This document shows, in pieces, positions 52,428 through 61,632 of a stretch of 64,000 bases of DNA. Both the position numbers and the translations under genes were made by a program. Under the pieces are notes generated by a model. That model searched no databases. It saw only the letters and a program-made list of their open reading frames with translations, and was not told where the DNA came from. This DNA is from Actinoplanes sandaracinus (GTDB lineage Bacteria > Actinomycetota > Actinomycetes > Mycobacteriales > Micromonosporaceae), in the NCBI RefSeq assembly GCF_030009775.1, contig NZ_JASCTH010000017.1, forward strand, positions 62,001 to 126,000, given 5' to 3'. Numbering within the stretch: the first letter of the stretch is position 1; each line of letters opens with the position of its first letter.

Positions 52428-53667
52428 CCGCCGCGCCCACCCCGGCCAAGACCGCCGAGGACTCCGGCACGACCAGGCGGATCCGGTCCCGGGGCAGCGC
52501 CGGGATCCGGGACAGGGCGATGCCGGTGTTCTGCGGCGGCAGGTAGTGGTCCAGTTCGGCGAGCCGCCGGGACAGGGCGCCGAGCAGCGCGACGGTGATC
52601 TTCTCGCCGGGGCAGCGATGCCCGGTGCGCGGATCGCCGCCACCTTGCGGGATCAGGTCGAACTCGCCGATCTCCGCCCGGAGGAACCGCTCCGGATCGA
52701 ACGTGTACGGATCAGGCCACAACTCCGGATCGTGGTTCTGGCCGTAGACGTCGAGCAGCACCAGCGTGCCGGCCGGGATCGGCTCACCCTGGAAGAACAT
52801 GTCACGGACCGCCCGCCCGCCGAGGAACGGCGCGAACGGGTAGAACCGTCGTACCTCGTGCGTGAACGCGAGGGTGTACTCGTCGTCGCCGGCCCGCAGC
52901 CGGGCCTGATGGCGCGGCCACATGTCCATGGCGTGGGCGGCGAACGCGACGAACCAGGACACGGCGATCGTCGGGCGGATGATGTTCAGCAGCTCGACGG
53001 CGGCGACACGCGGATCGAGCAGACGACCCTCGTCGGTGTGGTGCGCGATCACCGACAGGGGGGCCGGGGACGGCGGCTTGGCCCGTGCCCCCGCGATGAT
53101 CCGGGAGAGCCGGCGCTCCTGAACGCGCCGCGCCACCAGCGCCCGCGCGGCGCGCGGGCCCACCGTCGCGAACCCGTCCACCATGGCGACGCAATCCCTG
53201 GCCAGGGCATTGATTTCACGATTTTCCAGGGGTACGCCCACCCAGCGCGCCACCGCTCGCGCGATGATCCGCGCCGACTCGTCGAACAGCCGCACCGGCG
53301 GGCCCCCGCGCCACTGCTCGGACGCCTCGTCGAACTCCTGCCGCGTCAGCTCGGCGAGCCGGTCGACGCCGTCGCCCATGAGCAGCGACGTGAAGAGCGC
53401 CTTGCGGTGCCGGTGCGCCTCGCCGTCCAGGGTGTGCACCGCGCCGCGGCCGAAGAGGGTGTGCACCACCAGCGCGGGCAGGGCGGTGTGCCGCTCCAGA
53501 TTGCCGGTCCCGTAGAAGAGCCGGGCCGCGGCCGGGCCGCAGATGCCGACGGCCGGCTGTCCCATCACCCGGGTGCGCACCGCGCCGCCGCCCGCGCGGC
53601 GGCGCAAGTCCGGCAGCCAGGCGTAACCCTTGAGGGCGACGGCCAGTGTCTGATCGTGGTCAGCCAT
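52390..53667 (-). CDS. CYP152-type P450 peroxygenase
   Basis: A 425-residue P450 of the peroxide-using CYP152 class. The I-helix region carries the diagnostic Arg231-Pro232 pair (NIIRPTIAVSW) instead of the acid-Thr pair of monooxygenases. The haem loop GGGDPRTGHRCPGE has Cys352 and the ExxR is E271/R274. CYP152 enzymes hydroxylate or decarboxylate fatty acids using hydrogen peroxide, without redox partners; the Arg binds the fatty-acid carboxylate. ATG 53667. It converges with and overlaps GH20 by 38 nt and is divergent from the M48 protease gene. Confidence 0.9.
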   Translation of the reverse strand: MADHDQTLAVALKGYAWLPDLRRRAGGGAVRTRVMGQPAVGICGPAAARLFYGTGNLERHTALPALVVHTLFGRGAVHTLDGEAHRHRKALFTSLLMGDGVDRLAELTRQEFDEASEQWRGGPPVRLFDESARIIARAVARWVGVPLENREINALARDCVAMVDGFATVGPRAARALVARRVQERRLSRIIAGARAKPPSPAPLSVIAHHTDEGRLLDPRVAAVELLNIIRPTIAVSWFVAFAAHAMDMWPRHQARLRAGDDEYTLAFTHEVRRFYPFAPFLGGRAVRDMFFQGEPIPAGTLVLLDVYGQNHDPELWPDPYTFDPERFLRAEIGEFDLIPQGGGDPRTGHRCPGEKITVALLGALSRRLAELDHYLPPQNTGIALSRIPALPRDRIRLVVPESSAVLAGVGAAVSASRSPVSGGT

Positions 53668-53756
53668 ACCGTTCGTATATCCCGCTGTACGTGTGCGAAA
53701 CGGTTACCCACGGTTTTGGGCCTAGTGTGGGTGGCCGGTCAGGGGAGGAGTACGGC

Positions 53757-55781
53757 TTGAGCAAGGGTGCACCAGCGTCGGCGGCACGGTCGGCCGCCGG
53801 GCTGGCCGGATTCCTGGTCGTGGCCGGACTGCAGCTCGCGGCGGTGCTGCTCGCGCTCTGGGCGGTGCTGTGGCTGCTGCCCAGTGGGTTCGCGCTGCGG
53901 GCCGGGGCGCCGCTGAGCCTGGCCACCTTCGGCACCCTCGGGTACGCCACCTGGCGCGCCCTGCACACCCGGCACCGGATCCCCGCCGGGGTGGCGGTCG
54001 GCCGGGCCCAGGCGCCGAAGCTCTGGGAACTGGTCGACGGGGCCGCCTCGGCCGCCGGCGTGGCCGTGCCGGACGGGGTGACCGTGGTCGCCGACGCGAC
54101 GGCGGCGCTCGGCGAACGTACCCGCCTGCTCGGGCTGATCGGCGGCCGCCGCGACCTCTACCTGGGCCTTCCGCTACTCCAGGTGATGGAGCCGGACAGA
54201 CTGAAAGCGGTCGTCGCACACGAGCTGGCACACTCCTCGACCGGCCTGGGGCGGTGGGCGCCACTGGCCTACCGCGGGCGGGTCGCGGTGGGGCGGACGG
54301 TGCCGCGGATCTCGCCGCGCAATCCGGCCGGGGCGGTCCTACGGGCGTACGCGAGGTTCTACCGGCGGCTGGACGCGCCGTTCAGCCGTGCCCAGGAGCT
54401 CGCCGCGGACCGAATCGCGGCCTCGCACGCGGGCGCTGAGGCCACCGCCGCGGCGCTGCGGGATCTTCCGGCGCTGGCCGGGATGCAGCGGCTGTTCCAC
54501 GCCGAGTACGTCGGGCCGGGCTGGCAGGCGGGCTACATGCCGGACGACGTGTTCGGTGGCCTGCTGCGGGTGCTGGCGGCGCGGACCACCGAGATGACCA
54601 TGCTGCGGGCTCGGGAACCGGAGCCGCCCGGGCCCTGGGACACGCATCCGTCGCTGGCCGAGCGGGTGGCCGCGGTGCAGGCGCTGCCCGCTTCCGCCGA
54701 GGACACCGGCCCGGCGAAGGAGGACACCAGCCCGGCGAAGGAGGACACCGGCCCGGCGAAGGAGGACACCGGCCCGGCGGAGGGAACCGCGTCGGACCCG
54801 CCACCGGAGTTGGTTCCCGATCTGCCGGCGCTCGGGCAGGCGTTGCAGGCCGTGGCGTTCCCGCCGCGCGGCCGGGCCGTGGTGAGCTGGGACGAGTGCC
54901 TCAGCGTCGCACGCACGTCGGAGATGGAGCGGGAGGCCGAAGCCGCGTTGGCGGCGATCTCCCGGGCCGCCGGCAGCGCCGTGCCGAACGCCGGGCGGCT
55001 GCTCTCGCTGGTCGCCGACGGCCGGCTGCGGGCGGCCGCCGAAAGCGTCTTCCCCGACGCGCCGCCGGAGGAGGCCACCGCCCGGATCGTCGAACTGCTC
55101 GGCCTGATGCTGGCCCTCGCCGCGCTGCGCAGCGGGGTGGCTCGCTGGCGGCACAGCTGGACCGGCGCCGCCGAGGTGGTCGCCGTCGACGGGACCTATC
55201 TCAACCTCGCCGAACTGGCCGCCGCGGCGGCCGACCCGGAGACCACCGAGGCGGTCCGGGCCTATCTGACCGAGGCCGGGGTGGATCTCGCGGCGGCGGC
55301 GTCCCGGCCGGGTTCGGCTCGGGCTCAGGTGCTCGGCGGCCTGGTGAACCTGTCCGCGGACGGGGCGCGCACCGACCTGCTGATCACCGACCTGGGACTG
55401 CTGCTCGTGCCGGGACTGCCGCGTGGTCGAGGGGCGGAGTCGAAGCGACGGCTGACCAGGATCGCGGCGGACGGGGTGCCGGCCGGCGGCGCCGCGGCCT
55501 CTCCGGATCCGGCGCCGGCTCCCTCACCGGACGTCCCGCCGGATCCCGCGCGGGATCCGGCGGACGCCCCCGCTGACGGGGTGTCTCCCGATGGTGGGCG
55601 GTTCGTGCCGTTCGTCGACGTCGCGGGATTGACCACATTGCCCGGTCGGCGTAAAGGCTGGGTGATCGGCATGCGCGGCGGTGCGGAACTCACGCTGAAA
55701 CCGGCGCTCGACACCGATGAGCTGCCCGGCGGCTGGGCCGCTTGGGACGAGGCGGTGACGTTTCTGGCCGGCACCCGATGA
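53757..55781 (+). CDS. Membrane M48-family zinc metalloprotease with extended C-terminus
   Basis: A 674-residue protein. Two membrane helices (about 15-65) precede an M48 domain with the zinc site H155-E156-x-x-H159 in VVAHELAHSS and the third ligand E214 in QELAADRI. A four-copy heptad-length repeat (EDTGPAK type) at about 315-343 links to a C-terminal region of about 330 residues that I do not recognise, ending in a globular beta-rich piece. TTG 53757, with GGGGAGGAG 6 nt upstream, is the best start. Likely a membrane protein quality-control or maturation protease. Confidence 0.85.
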   Translation: MSKGAPASAARSAAGLAGFLVVAGLQLAAVLLALWAVLWLLPSGFALRAGAPLSLATFGTLGYATWRALHTRHRIPAGVAVGRAQAPKLWELVDGAASAAGVAVPDGVTVVADATAALGERTRLLGLIGGRRDLYLGLPLLQVMEPDRLKAVVAHELAHSSTGLGRWAPLAYRGRVAVGRTVPRISPRNPAGAVLRAYARFYRRLDAPFSRAQELAADRIAASHAGAEATAAALRDLPALAGMQRLFHAEYVGPGWQAGYMPDDVFGGLLRVLAARTTEMTMLRAREPEPPGPWDTHPSLAERVAAVQALPASAEDTGPAKEDTSPAKEDTGPAKEDTGPAEGTASDPPPELVPDLPALGQALQAVAFPPRGRAVVSWDECLSVARTSEMEREAEAALAAISRAAGSAVPNAGRLLSLVADGRLRAAAESVFPDAPPEEATARIVELLGLMLALAALRSGVARWRHSWTGAAEVVAVDGTYLNLAELAAAAADPETTEAVRAYLTEAGVDLAAAASRPGSARAQVLGGLVNLSADGARTDLLITDLGLLLVPGLPRGRGAESKRRLTRIAADGVPAGGAAASPDPAPAPSPDVPPDPARDPADAPADGVSPDGGRFVPFVDVAGLTTLPGRRKGWVIGMRGGAELTLKPALDTDELPGGWAAWDEAVTFLAGTR

Positions 55782-55968
55782 ACTCGTTGGTGATCGTCTC
55801 CGTACCCGAAAGTGACCACAGTCGCCTGTGCGACGAATGTGCAACCGGCACGTCACTTTGGGTCACAATAGCCACAGCGATTGTTAGCTTCACCGCTACC
55901 GGGAATGGGTAGCAGGGGGTCCGGGTGAGGCGCGACGATCGTCGGGCGAAGCGGGGGAAGGGGCCGTC

Positions 55969-56439
55969 ATGGAACGAGGGCCGTTGGCGCTCTTCGGAGC
56001 CATTCTCGCGGTCGGCCTCGGCCCGGCGCTGTGGCTCGGCGCCCAGCTCGGCGCGGTCAATCTCGCGCCCGGCCAGCGGCCCGCGCCGGTCGATGAGCAG
56101 TTCCCCGGTGTGGACATGGACTTCGGTGGCGCCGGAGCGGGCGATCTGCCGGACGACCGGCCGCTGACCACGTACACGTACTCCCCGCTGAGCTCGGCGA
56201 CCTCGGCGGAACCGGATGTCGTGGGCACCGCCCGCCCGAAGCCCGTGCGGCCCGAGCCGCCGAGCCCGCCGCCGTCGGCGAGGCCGTCCGCGATGCCGTC
56301 GGCGCCACCGTCCGCGGCACCGTCCACAAGCTACTCGCCGGCGCCGACCACGGAGTCCAGCACCTCGGCCAGTGCCGATCCCAGCCCGTCCGGGTCGCTC
56401 TCGGGCAGTCCCGCGCCGTCGGCCGCGCTCACCCCGTAA
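55969..56439 (+). CDS. Membrane-anchored Pro/Ser-rich protein
   Basis: A 156-residue protein. An N-terminal hydrophobic helix (about 5-30) acts as signal or anchor, followed by a Pro/Ser/Ala-rich external part with no recognisable domain. ATG 55969 has GGAAGGGG 6 nt upstream. A fully symmetric 24-bp terminator follows. No family is assigned. Confidence 0.65.
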   Translation: MERGPLALFGAILAVGLGPALWLGAQLGAVNLAPGQRPAPVDEQFPGVDMDFGGAGAGDLPDDRPLTTYTYSPLSSATSAEPDVVGTARPKPVRPEPPSPPPSARPSAMPSAPPSAAPSTSYSPAPTTESSTSASADPSPSGSLSGSPAPSAALTP

Positions 56440-56448
56440 GGCGCGATC

Positions 56449-56472
56449 GAGGGGGAGCCGCGGCTCCCCCTC
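56449..56472. terminator. Bidirectional palindromic terminator
   Basis: GAGGGGGAGCCG and its exact inverse, 24 bp fully symmetric, between convergent genes. Confidence 0.85.
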
Positions 56473-56495
56473 GTCGTCTTCCCGTCCGGGGCGGG

Positions 56496-57431
56496 TCAGA
56501 GACCGAGCAGCCGGTCCAGGATGTCGCGGTAACTGCGCAGTTCGACCCGCAGCGACTCGGTGTCGTCGGTGCCCTTGGCCAGCGCGCCGCGCTGCTCCCG
56601 GAGACCCTGGACCAGCTTGTCCACGGCCTCGTCCACCAGCCCGGCGGCGTCGGTGGTGGCGCCCTTCGGGTCGTCGACGAAACGCAGCTGAACGTCACGC
56701 CACCGGTCCCGCAGCGGCTGGGTGTCGGCCGCCGGGAAGAACGACGACGCGCCGGAGACGGCGCCGGTGGACGTGCCGGCCGTGGCGATCAGGGGCTCCG
56801 GCTCGGCCTTCGCCTTCTCGGCCTGCTCCTTCGCCTCGGCGGCCTCCACCTCGGCGGCCTCCGCGCGGTCCTTCGCGTCGTCGGCCTTGTCCGCCGCGGT
56901 CTTCTCGGCGGGGACGTCGGTCGCGTCGGCACGCGGGGGGATCGGCTGGGTCAGGTGCGGGTCGTCGAAGGTGCCGCGGTCCTCGAGCGCCGTGTCGACC
57001 GCGTCGTCGTTGTCCGTCCGGTCCTCCCGGTACACGTCGGTGCGGCCCTGGGCGGGGACCGTCGGACCGTCGGGGGTGGTGTCGGCCGTGATCGGCCAGG
57101 CCACCTCGTCGGTCTTGTCACGATCACGGACGCCGTCCGGGTCACGGTCGCGGTCCAGGTCACGGTCGCGGGCCGCGCCGTCGTCGAACGCCACGGTGCG
57201 ATCCGCGGTGTCCGGCAGCCGGTCGGTCCGCTCCGGGTCGTCGGACGCGCGGGCCGCGGCCGCGTCGTCCACGGAGGATGTCCCCACCGCGGTGGGCTGC
57301 GGCACCGGCTCGGTGTCGTGCTGCCACGGCGATCCGGCCCGCTGCTGCGGCACCGTGGGCTCCGCCGGGGTGTGCCCGCGGTCGCCGGTCTGGTCGTCGG
57401 TGTCCTTGGCCTCGTTGGAGAAGAAGCGCAT
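56496..57431 (-). CDS. Acidic coiled-coil protein, paralogue of upstream gene
   Basis: A 311-residue cytoplasmic protein. The N-terminal 120 residues are highly acidic and include an alternating Asp/Arg-rich stretch (DRDLDRDRDPDGVRDRD). An Ala/Glu/Lys coiled coil follows (about 165-205), then a C-terminal domain (about 230-311) beginning RWRDVQLRFVDDPKGAT. That domain clearly resembles the C-terminal half of the next upstream gene. ATG 57431 has GAGGAG 6 nt upstream and lies 10 nt after the preceding stop. Unknown function. Confidence 0.8.
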   Translation of the reverse strand: MRFFSNEAKDTDDQTGDRGHTPAEPTVPQQRAGSPWQHDTEPVPQPTAVGTSSVDDAAAARASDDPERTDRLPDTADRTVAFDDGAARDRDLDRDRDPDGVRDRDKTDEVAWPITADTTPDGPTVPAQGRTDVYREDRTDNDDAVDTALEDRGTFDDPHLTQPIPPRADATDVPAEKTAADKADDAKDRAEAAEVEAAEAKEQAEKAKAEPEPLIATAGTSTGAVSGASSFFPAADTQPLRDRWRDVQLRFVDDPKGATTDAAGLVDEAVDKLVQGLREQRGALAKGTDDTESLRVELRSYRDILDRLLGL

Positions 57432-57441
57432 CTCAGGCTCC

Positions 57442-58098
57442 TCAGCGGCTGGTGGCGTCGGGCCGGGAGCGGGCGACGCCGGGGTCGGTGGAGGTTTCGG
57501 TGCTGCTCTCGGTGCTGGTCTCGGCGTCCTCGGAGGCCCGCCGCGGCTCCGGGGTGAGGTGCGCGACCGGGTTCTCGCCGAGCAGGTCGGCGAAGAGGGC
57601 GCGGTAGTGGACCAGGGCCTGCCGCAGGTCCTCGGTCTCGGCCTGGCCCTCCCGGCTGCGCCGGCTGATGTCGTGGGCGGAGCGGTAGTGCTCCAGGGTG
57701 GCGGCGTGCTCGACGGACAGATCGGCCAGCTGCTCGTCATAGCCACCGGTCGGATATCCCCGTTCGGCGATCAGCCGGGTGACCAACTCGTCAGCGGTCG
57801 AGACCGCCTCACCGGGGTTGTCCACGAAGCGGATCTGGACCTCTTCCCAGGCGGCGGAGTACCGGGCCCGGGACTCCGCGGAGAGCGGCTTGAGTTCGAG
57901 CTGCGAGTGCCGCTTGGTGCGCTCGTGCAGTTCCTTCTCCGCCTCGGCGCGGCTGCCGGTGTCGGCGACGACGCGGTCGTACTCGGGGCCGAAGGTCTGC
58001 CGCAGCCGGCGCCGGCGCGCGGCCTGGACACCGAACACGACCGCGGCCACTAACAGAAGGACGACGACGATCAGGACGATGGTGAGGGTGGCGGACAT
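57442..58098 (-). CDS. Membrane-anchored protein with shared VQ-RFVD domain
   Basis: A 218-residue protein with one N-terminal membrane helix (2-24), a basic segment (ARRRRLR), a helical region, and the domain AWEEVQIRFVDNPGEA (about 75 onward), shared with the downstream gene. The C-terminal tail is Ser/Thr-rich. GGAGGA with 5-nt spacing precedes ATG 58098. The open frame extends upstream to 58392 only as a non-start. The pair probably arose by duplication and forms an operon. Unknown function. Confidence 0.8.
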   Translation of the reverse strand: MSATLTIVLIVVVLLLVAAVVFGVQAARRRRLRQTFGPEYDRVVADTGSRAEAEKELHERTKRHSQLELKPLSAESRARYSAAWEEVQIRFVDNPGEAVSTADELVTRLIAERGYPTGGYDEQLADLSVEHAATLEHYRSAHDISRRSREGQAETEDLRQALVHYRALFADLLGENPVAHLTPEPRRASEDAETSTESSTETSTDPGVARSRPDATSR

Positions 58099-58430
58099 CA
58101 GGTTCCTCCTTCTTCCACCGTCTGTATGCCCATCCGGCACCCGGCGCCAATCCCCCTCGGGCCGACAAGACTCGGCGAGGTCGCCATCGGCGCCGCCCGG
58201 CCGGGTCCGTCGTGAGCCCGACGATCTCGCAAAAAGATCTCGTAGCGATCTAACTGGACAAACAGGAGAGAGGGCCGCGATCCGGCGGCTCCGGGAACTA
58301 GCTGAGACGGACGTCATTACGTATTCTTCCGGAGCGCACGCCACGGGCGTGCCGGTCGTCCTCCTCGTCTCGGCCGGTGTCACAGGCGACACGCTGATCG
58401 TTTCCTGCCGAACCCCTCGGGCGGAGCTTG
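58099..58430. other. 332-nt gap before conservon
   Basis: The divergent upstream region. It contains three GATCT copies (58223, 58236, 58247) spaced 13 and 11 nt, and A/T-rich sequence that could hold the conservon promoter. No gene seen. Confidence 0.45.
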
Positions 58431-61202
58431 ATGAGAAGCCGCAACTGGTCGATCCGTTCGAAGATCATCGCGATGGTGGCGGTGCCTCTCACCGCGCTGC
58501 TCGCGCTCTGGATCTTCGCGACGTCGGTCACCGCCGGTCCGGCCCTCAACCTGCTCTCCGCGCGGGACGCGGTGGCGAAGCTCGGCGACCCCGGCATGCG
58601 GCTCATCTCCCAGCTTCAGCGGGAGCGTCACTACTCGGCCATCTACCAGGCCACCACCCGCCCGGCGAAGACCGAGCTGAGCCGGGAACGGGACGTGACC
58701 GACGAACTGGTCGCCGAGCTGAGCCGGGCCGCCGGCGACGCGGACGCCAACGCCGACGTCATGAGGCGGGTCGGCGACCTGTTCACCGAGGTGGACAAGC
58801 TCGGCGCCATTCGTCAGGAAGTCGACGACCGCAAGATCAGCTACTTCTACATCGTGCAGAAGTACGACGGCATCATCGATGCCGCGTTCGAGGTCTCACG
58901 GACCGCGGCGGTCTTCTTCCACGAGCGGGTGGACCGGGAGACCCGCGGCCTGATCAGCGCCTTCGAGGGCCTGGAATACCTCAGCCGGATCGACGCGCTG
59001 CTGGCCGGCGCGAACGCCAACGGCCGCATCGACGCCGAGACCCGCCGGACCCTGATCGAGTACGTCAGCATCCAGCGGTACCTGCTCGCCTCCGGTGTGG
59101 CGGACATGCCGCAAGAGTCGCAGGGCGACTACGCGGCGCTGATCACCCACCCGGACTTCGTGCAGCTCGACATCCACATGAACAAGCTGTTCGCGCAGAG
59201 CTACGCGGGCGGGCCGCCGCCGGTCAGCGGGATCGACTGGCAGCCCGCCTACAACGACGTGTCGCAGGAACTGCGGAAGTTCACCGAACGGACGGTGGAG
59301 GAGGTGGCCGAGGACGCCACCCCGCTGGCCATCGAGATCATCGCCAGGCTGATCCTCGCCGCCGTACTGGGCATGCTCGCCCTGGGCCTCTCGGTCTACG
59401 TCTCGATCCGTCTCGGCCGCTCGATCGTCGGCCGGCTGATCCGGCTGCGGCGCGACGCGCTGGAACTGGCGTCCGAGCGGCTGCCCTCGGTGGTCCGGCG
59501 ACTCCAGCGCGGCGAGATGGTCGACGTCGACGTGGAGACGCCGCCGCTGGAGTACGGCAAGGACGAGATCGGCCAGCTCGGGCACGCCTTCAACGACGTG
59601 CAGCGTACGGCCGTGCGGTCCGCGGTCGAGGAGGCGAACGTCCGGCGCGGCATCAACGAGGTGTTCCTCAACATCGCCCGGCGCAGCCAGACACTGCTGC
59701 ACCGCCAACTGTCCCTGTTGGACAAGATGGAGCGCCGGGAGACCGACCCGCGGGAGCTGGAAGACCTGTACCGGGTCGACCACCTGGCCACCCGGATGCG
59801 GCGGCATGCCGAGGACCTGGTCATCCTCGCCGGTGCGGCGCCCGGCCGTGGCTGGCGCAACCCGGTCCCGGTGATCGACGTGGTCCGTGGCGCGATCAGC
59901 GAGGTGGAGGACTACAAGCGGGTCGACATCCGTACGATCGCCACCGCCGCCCTCGTCGGCCGCTCCGTCGGTGACGTGATCCACCTGCTCGCTGAGCTGA
60001 TCGAGAACGCCGCGTCGTTCTCCCCGCCGCACACCCGGGTCCAGGTGATCGGTCAGGTCCTGCCGAACGGCTACGCCGTGGAGATCGAGGACCGCGGTCT
60101 GGGCATGACGGCCGAGGCGCTCGAGGAGACGAACCGGCGCCTGGTCGAGCCGCCCGACTTCGACCCGGCGGACAGTGCCCGGCTCGGCCTGTTCGTGGTG
60201 GCCCAGCTCGCGAACCGGCACAACATCCGGGTCTCGCTGCGGGCGTCCGCGTACGGCGGCGTGACCGCGGTCGTGCTGATCCCCGGTGACTTGATGAGCT
60301 CCGGCGCCGGGGGCAGGGGACCGTCCGGCGCCCTCACCGGCCCGTTGGTCGGCTCCGGCGCCGACGACCCGGCCCGCAACTCGCTCGCCGCCCTCCAGTG
60401 GCCGGGCAGCGGTGAGCTGCGGCAGGTCACCGCGACCGGCCGGCGTTCCGTCCTGGACGACGCCCCGGCGCCCGCGGGTGCCGGGACCCCGCCGGTCAAC
60501 GGCCACCATCGGGCCGCTCCGGAACTCACCGGCCCGGCGCCGAGCGTGGTGGCGGCCGAGTTGAGCGCGGAGGGCCTGGTGCAGCGGCGGCGCGTCCGTA
60601 AGCCCGCCGTGCCGCCGCCCGCCGTGAACGGCAGCGCCACCGCCGAGGCGGACAAGACCGTCGACCTGTCGACGCTCGACGAGTTGGCCGCCGGGTTGCC
60701 GGTCGCGCCCCGGGCGGTGCCGCGGGGCTCGGGCCCGGCCGCCCCCATGCCCGTCGCTGAGCCGGTCGCCGAGACGCCACTGGTGGAGACCCCGCTGGTG
60801 GAGACGCCGAAGCCGGAGGTCGGCGAGGACGGGCTGCCGCGCCGGGTCCGGCAGGCCAACCTGGCGCCGCAACTGCGCCAGCCCGTCGTGGATGTGGAGT
60901 CCACCGCACCGGTCCGCAGCCCGGAGAAGGTGCGCTCCCTGATGAGCGCCCTGCAACTGGGCACCAGGCGTGGTCGCGCCGATGCGGCCCGCGAGGGGTC
61001 CACCGATTCCGGATCTTCCGTCGTCGGACACGCCGTGGAGCCTGACGGTGTGACGTCCTCCGATGCGGATACCGTCAGTTTCCCGTCTGCCGTGCACGCC
61101 GCGGCAACCGGGCAGAAAGCACCATCCGGGCCGGAGGCCGGCGTGAACGGCGAACACGCCGATGGTCCCGGGGAGAACCTCATGCTGGAGAAGGACGCAT
61201 AA
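58431..61202 (+). CDS. cvnA: Conservon sensor histidine kinase-like protein (CvnA)
   Basis: A 923-residue protein. Membrane helix 1 (about 12-32), an extracellular NIT (nitrate/nitrite sensing-like) helical domain (about 40-290), membrane helix 2 (about 305-327) and a HAMP-like linker come first. A HATPase domain (about 490-620) follows with LLAELIENAASFSPP (N box) and EIEDRGLGM (G1). The phospho-accepting His region is atypical, as usual in conservons. The last 300 residues are low complexity and proline-rich with repeated ETPLVETPLVETP. ATG 58431 with GGAG upstream. It heads the complete cvnABCD operon and is expected to signal to the CvnD GTPase. Confidence 0.93.
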   Translation: MRSRNWSIRSKIIAMVAVPLTALLALWIFATSVTAGPALNLLSARDAVAKLGDPGMRLISQLQRERHYSAIYQATTRPAKTELSRERDVTDELVAELSRAAGDADANADVMRRVGDLFTEVDKLGAIRQEVDDRKISYFYIVQKYDGIIDAAFEVSRTAAVFFHERVDRETRGLISAFEGLEYLSRIDALLAGANANGRIDAETRRTLIEYVSIQRYLLASGVADMPQESQGDYAALITHPDFVQLDIHMNKLFAQSYAGGPPPVSGIDWQPAYNDVSQELRKFTERTVEEVAEDATPLAIEIIARLILAAVLGMLALGLSVYVSIRLGRSIVGRLIRLRRDALELASERLPSVVRRLQRGEMVDVDVETPPLEYGKDEIGQLGHAFNDVQRTAVRSAVEEANVRRGINEVFLNIARRSQTLLHRQLSLLDKMERRETDPRELEDLYRVDHLATRMRRHAEDLVILAGAAPGRGWRNPVPVIDVVRGAISEVEDYKRVDIRTIATAALVGRSVGDVIHLLAELIENAASFSPPHTRVQVIGQVLPNGYAVEIEDRGLGMTAEALEETNRRLVEPPDFDPADSARLGLFVVAQLANRHNIRVSLRASAYGGVTAVVLIPGDLMSSGAGGRGPSGALTGPLVGSGADDPARNSLAALQWPGSGELRQVTATGRRSVLDDAPAPAGAGTPPVNGHHRAAPELTGPAPSVVAAELSAEGLVQRRRVRKPAVPPPAVNGSATAEADKTVDLSTLDELAAGLPVAPRAVPRGSGPAAPMPVAEPVAETPLVETPLVETPKPEVGEDGLPRRVRQANLAPQLRQPVVDVESTAPVRSPEKVRSLMSALQLGTRRGRADAAREGSTDSGSSVVGHAVEPDGVTSSDADTVSFPSAVHAAATGQKAPSGPEAGVNGEHADGPGENLMLEKDA

Positions 61203-61622
61203 GTGGCAACGACGAAGCAGAGCGCGAATCTCACCTGGCTCCTCGACGACCTCGTCGAACGCGTGCCAACCGCGCAGCAGGCGGTGGTTCTCTCGGCCGA
61301 CGGCCTGATGCTCGGCTCCTCGGCCGCGATGGACCGTGAGGACGCGGAGCATCTCTCGGCGATGGCGGCCGGTTTTCAGAGCCTGGCCAAGGGGGCGAGC
61401 CGGCACTTCGACGCCGGTGCGGTCCGCCAGACGGTGGTGGAGATGGAGGAGGCCTTCCTCTTCGTCACCGCGGCCGGGCAGGGCGCGTGCCTGGCCGTGC
61501 TGGCCTCGGCCGACGCCGATCTGGGCCTGATCGCCTACGAGATGGCGATGCTGGTCACCCGGGTCGGCCAGACGATGGCCGCCCCCGAACGGTCGGTGCT
61601 GTCACCGTCCGACCTCTTCTGA
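61203..61622 (+). CDS. cvnB: Roadblock/LC7 protein (CvnB)
   Basis: A 139-residue roadblock/LC7 domain protein: LTWLLDDLVERVPTAQQAVV followed by VLSADGLMLGSS and the five-strand core. The GTG follows the CvnA stop without a gap. In conservons CvnB acts with CvnD as a GTPase-activating or scaffold partner. Confidence 0.95.
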   Translation: MATTKQSANLTWLLDDLVERVPTAQQAVVLSADGLMLGSSAAMDREDAEHLSAMAAGFQSLAKGASRHFDAGAVRQTVVEMEEAFLFVTAAGQGACLAVLASADADLGLIAYEMAMLVTRVGQTMAAPERSVLSPSDLF

Positions 61623-61632
61623 GCAGCCGCGT

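Noticed and set aside
58896..61406. 836-residue minus-strand open frame
   Set aside because: Antisense to cvnA and cvnB; no family features.
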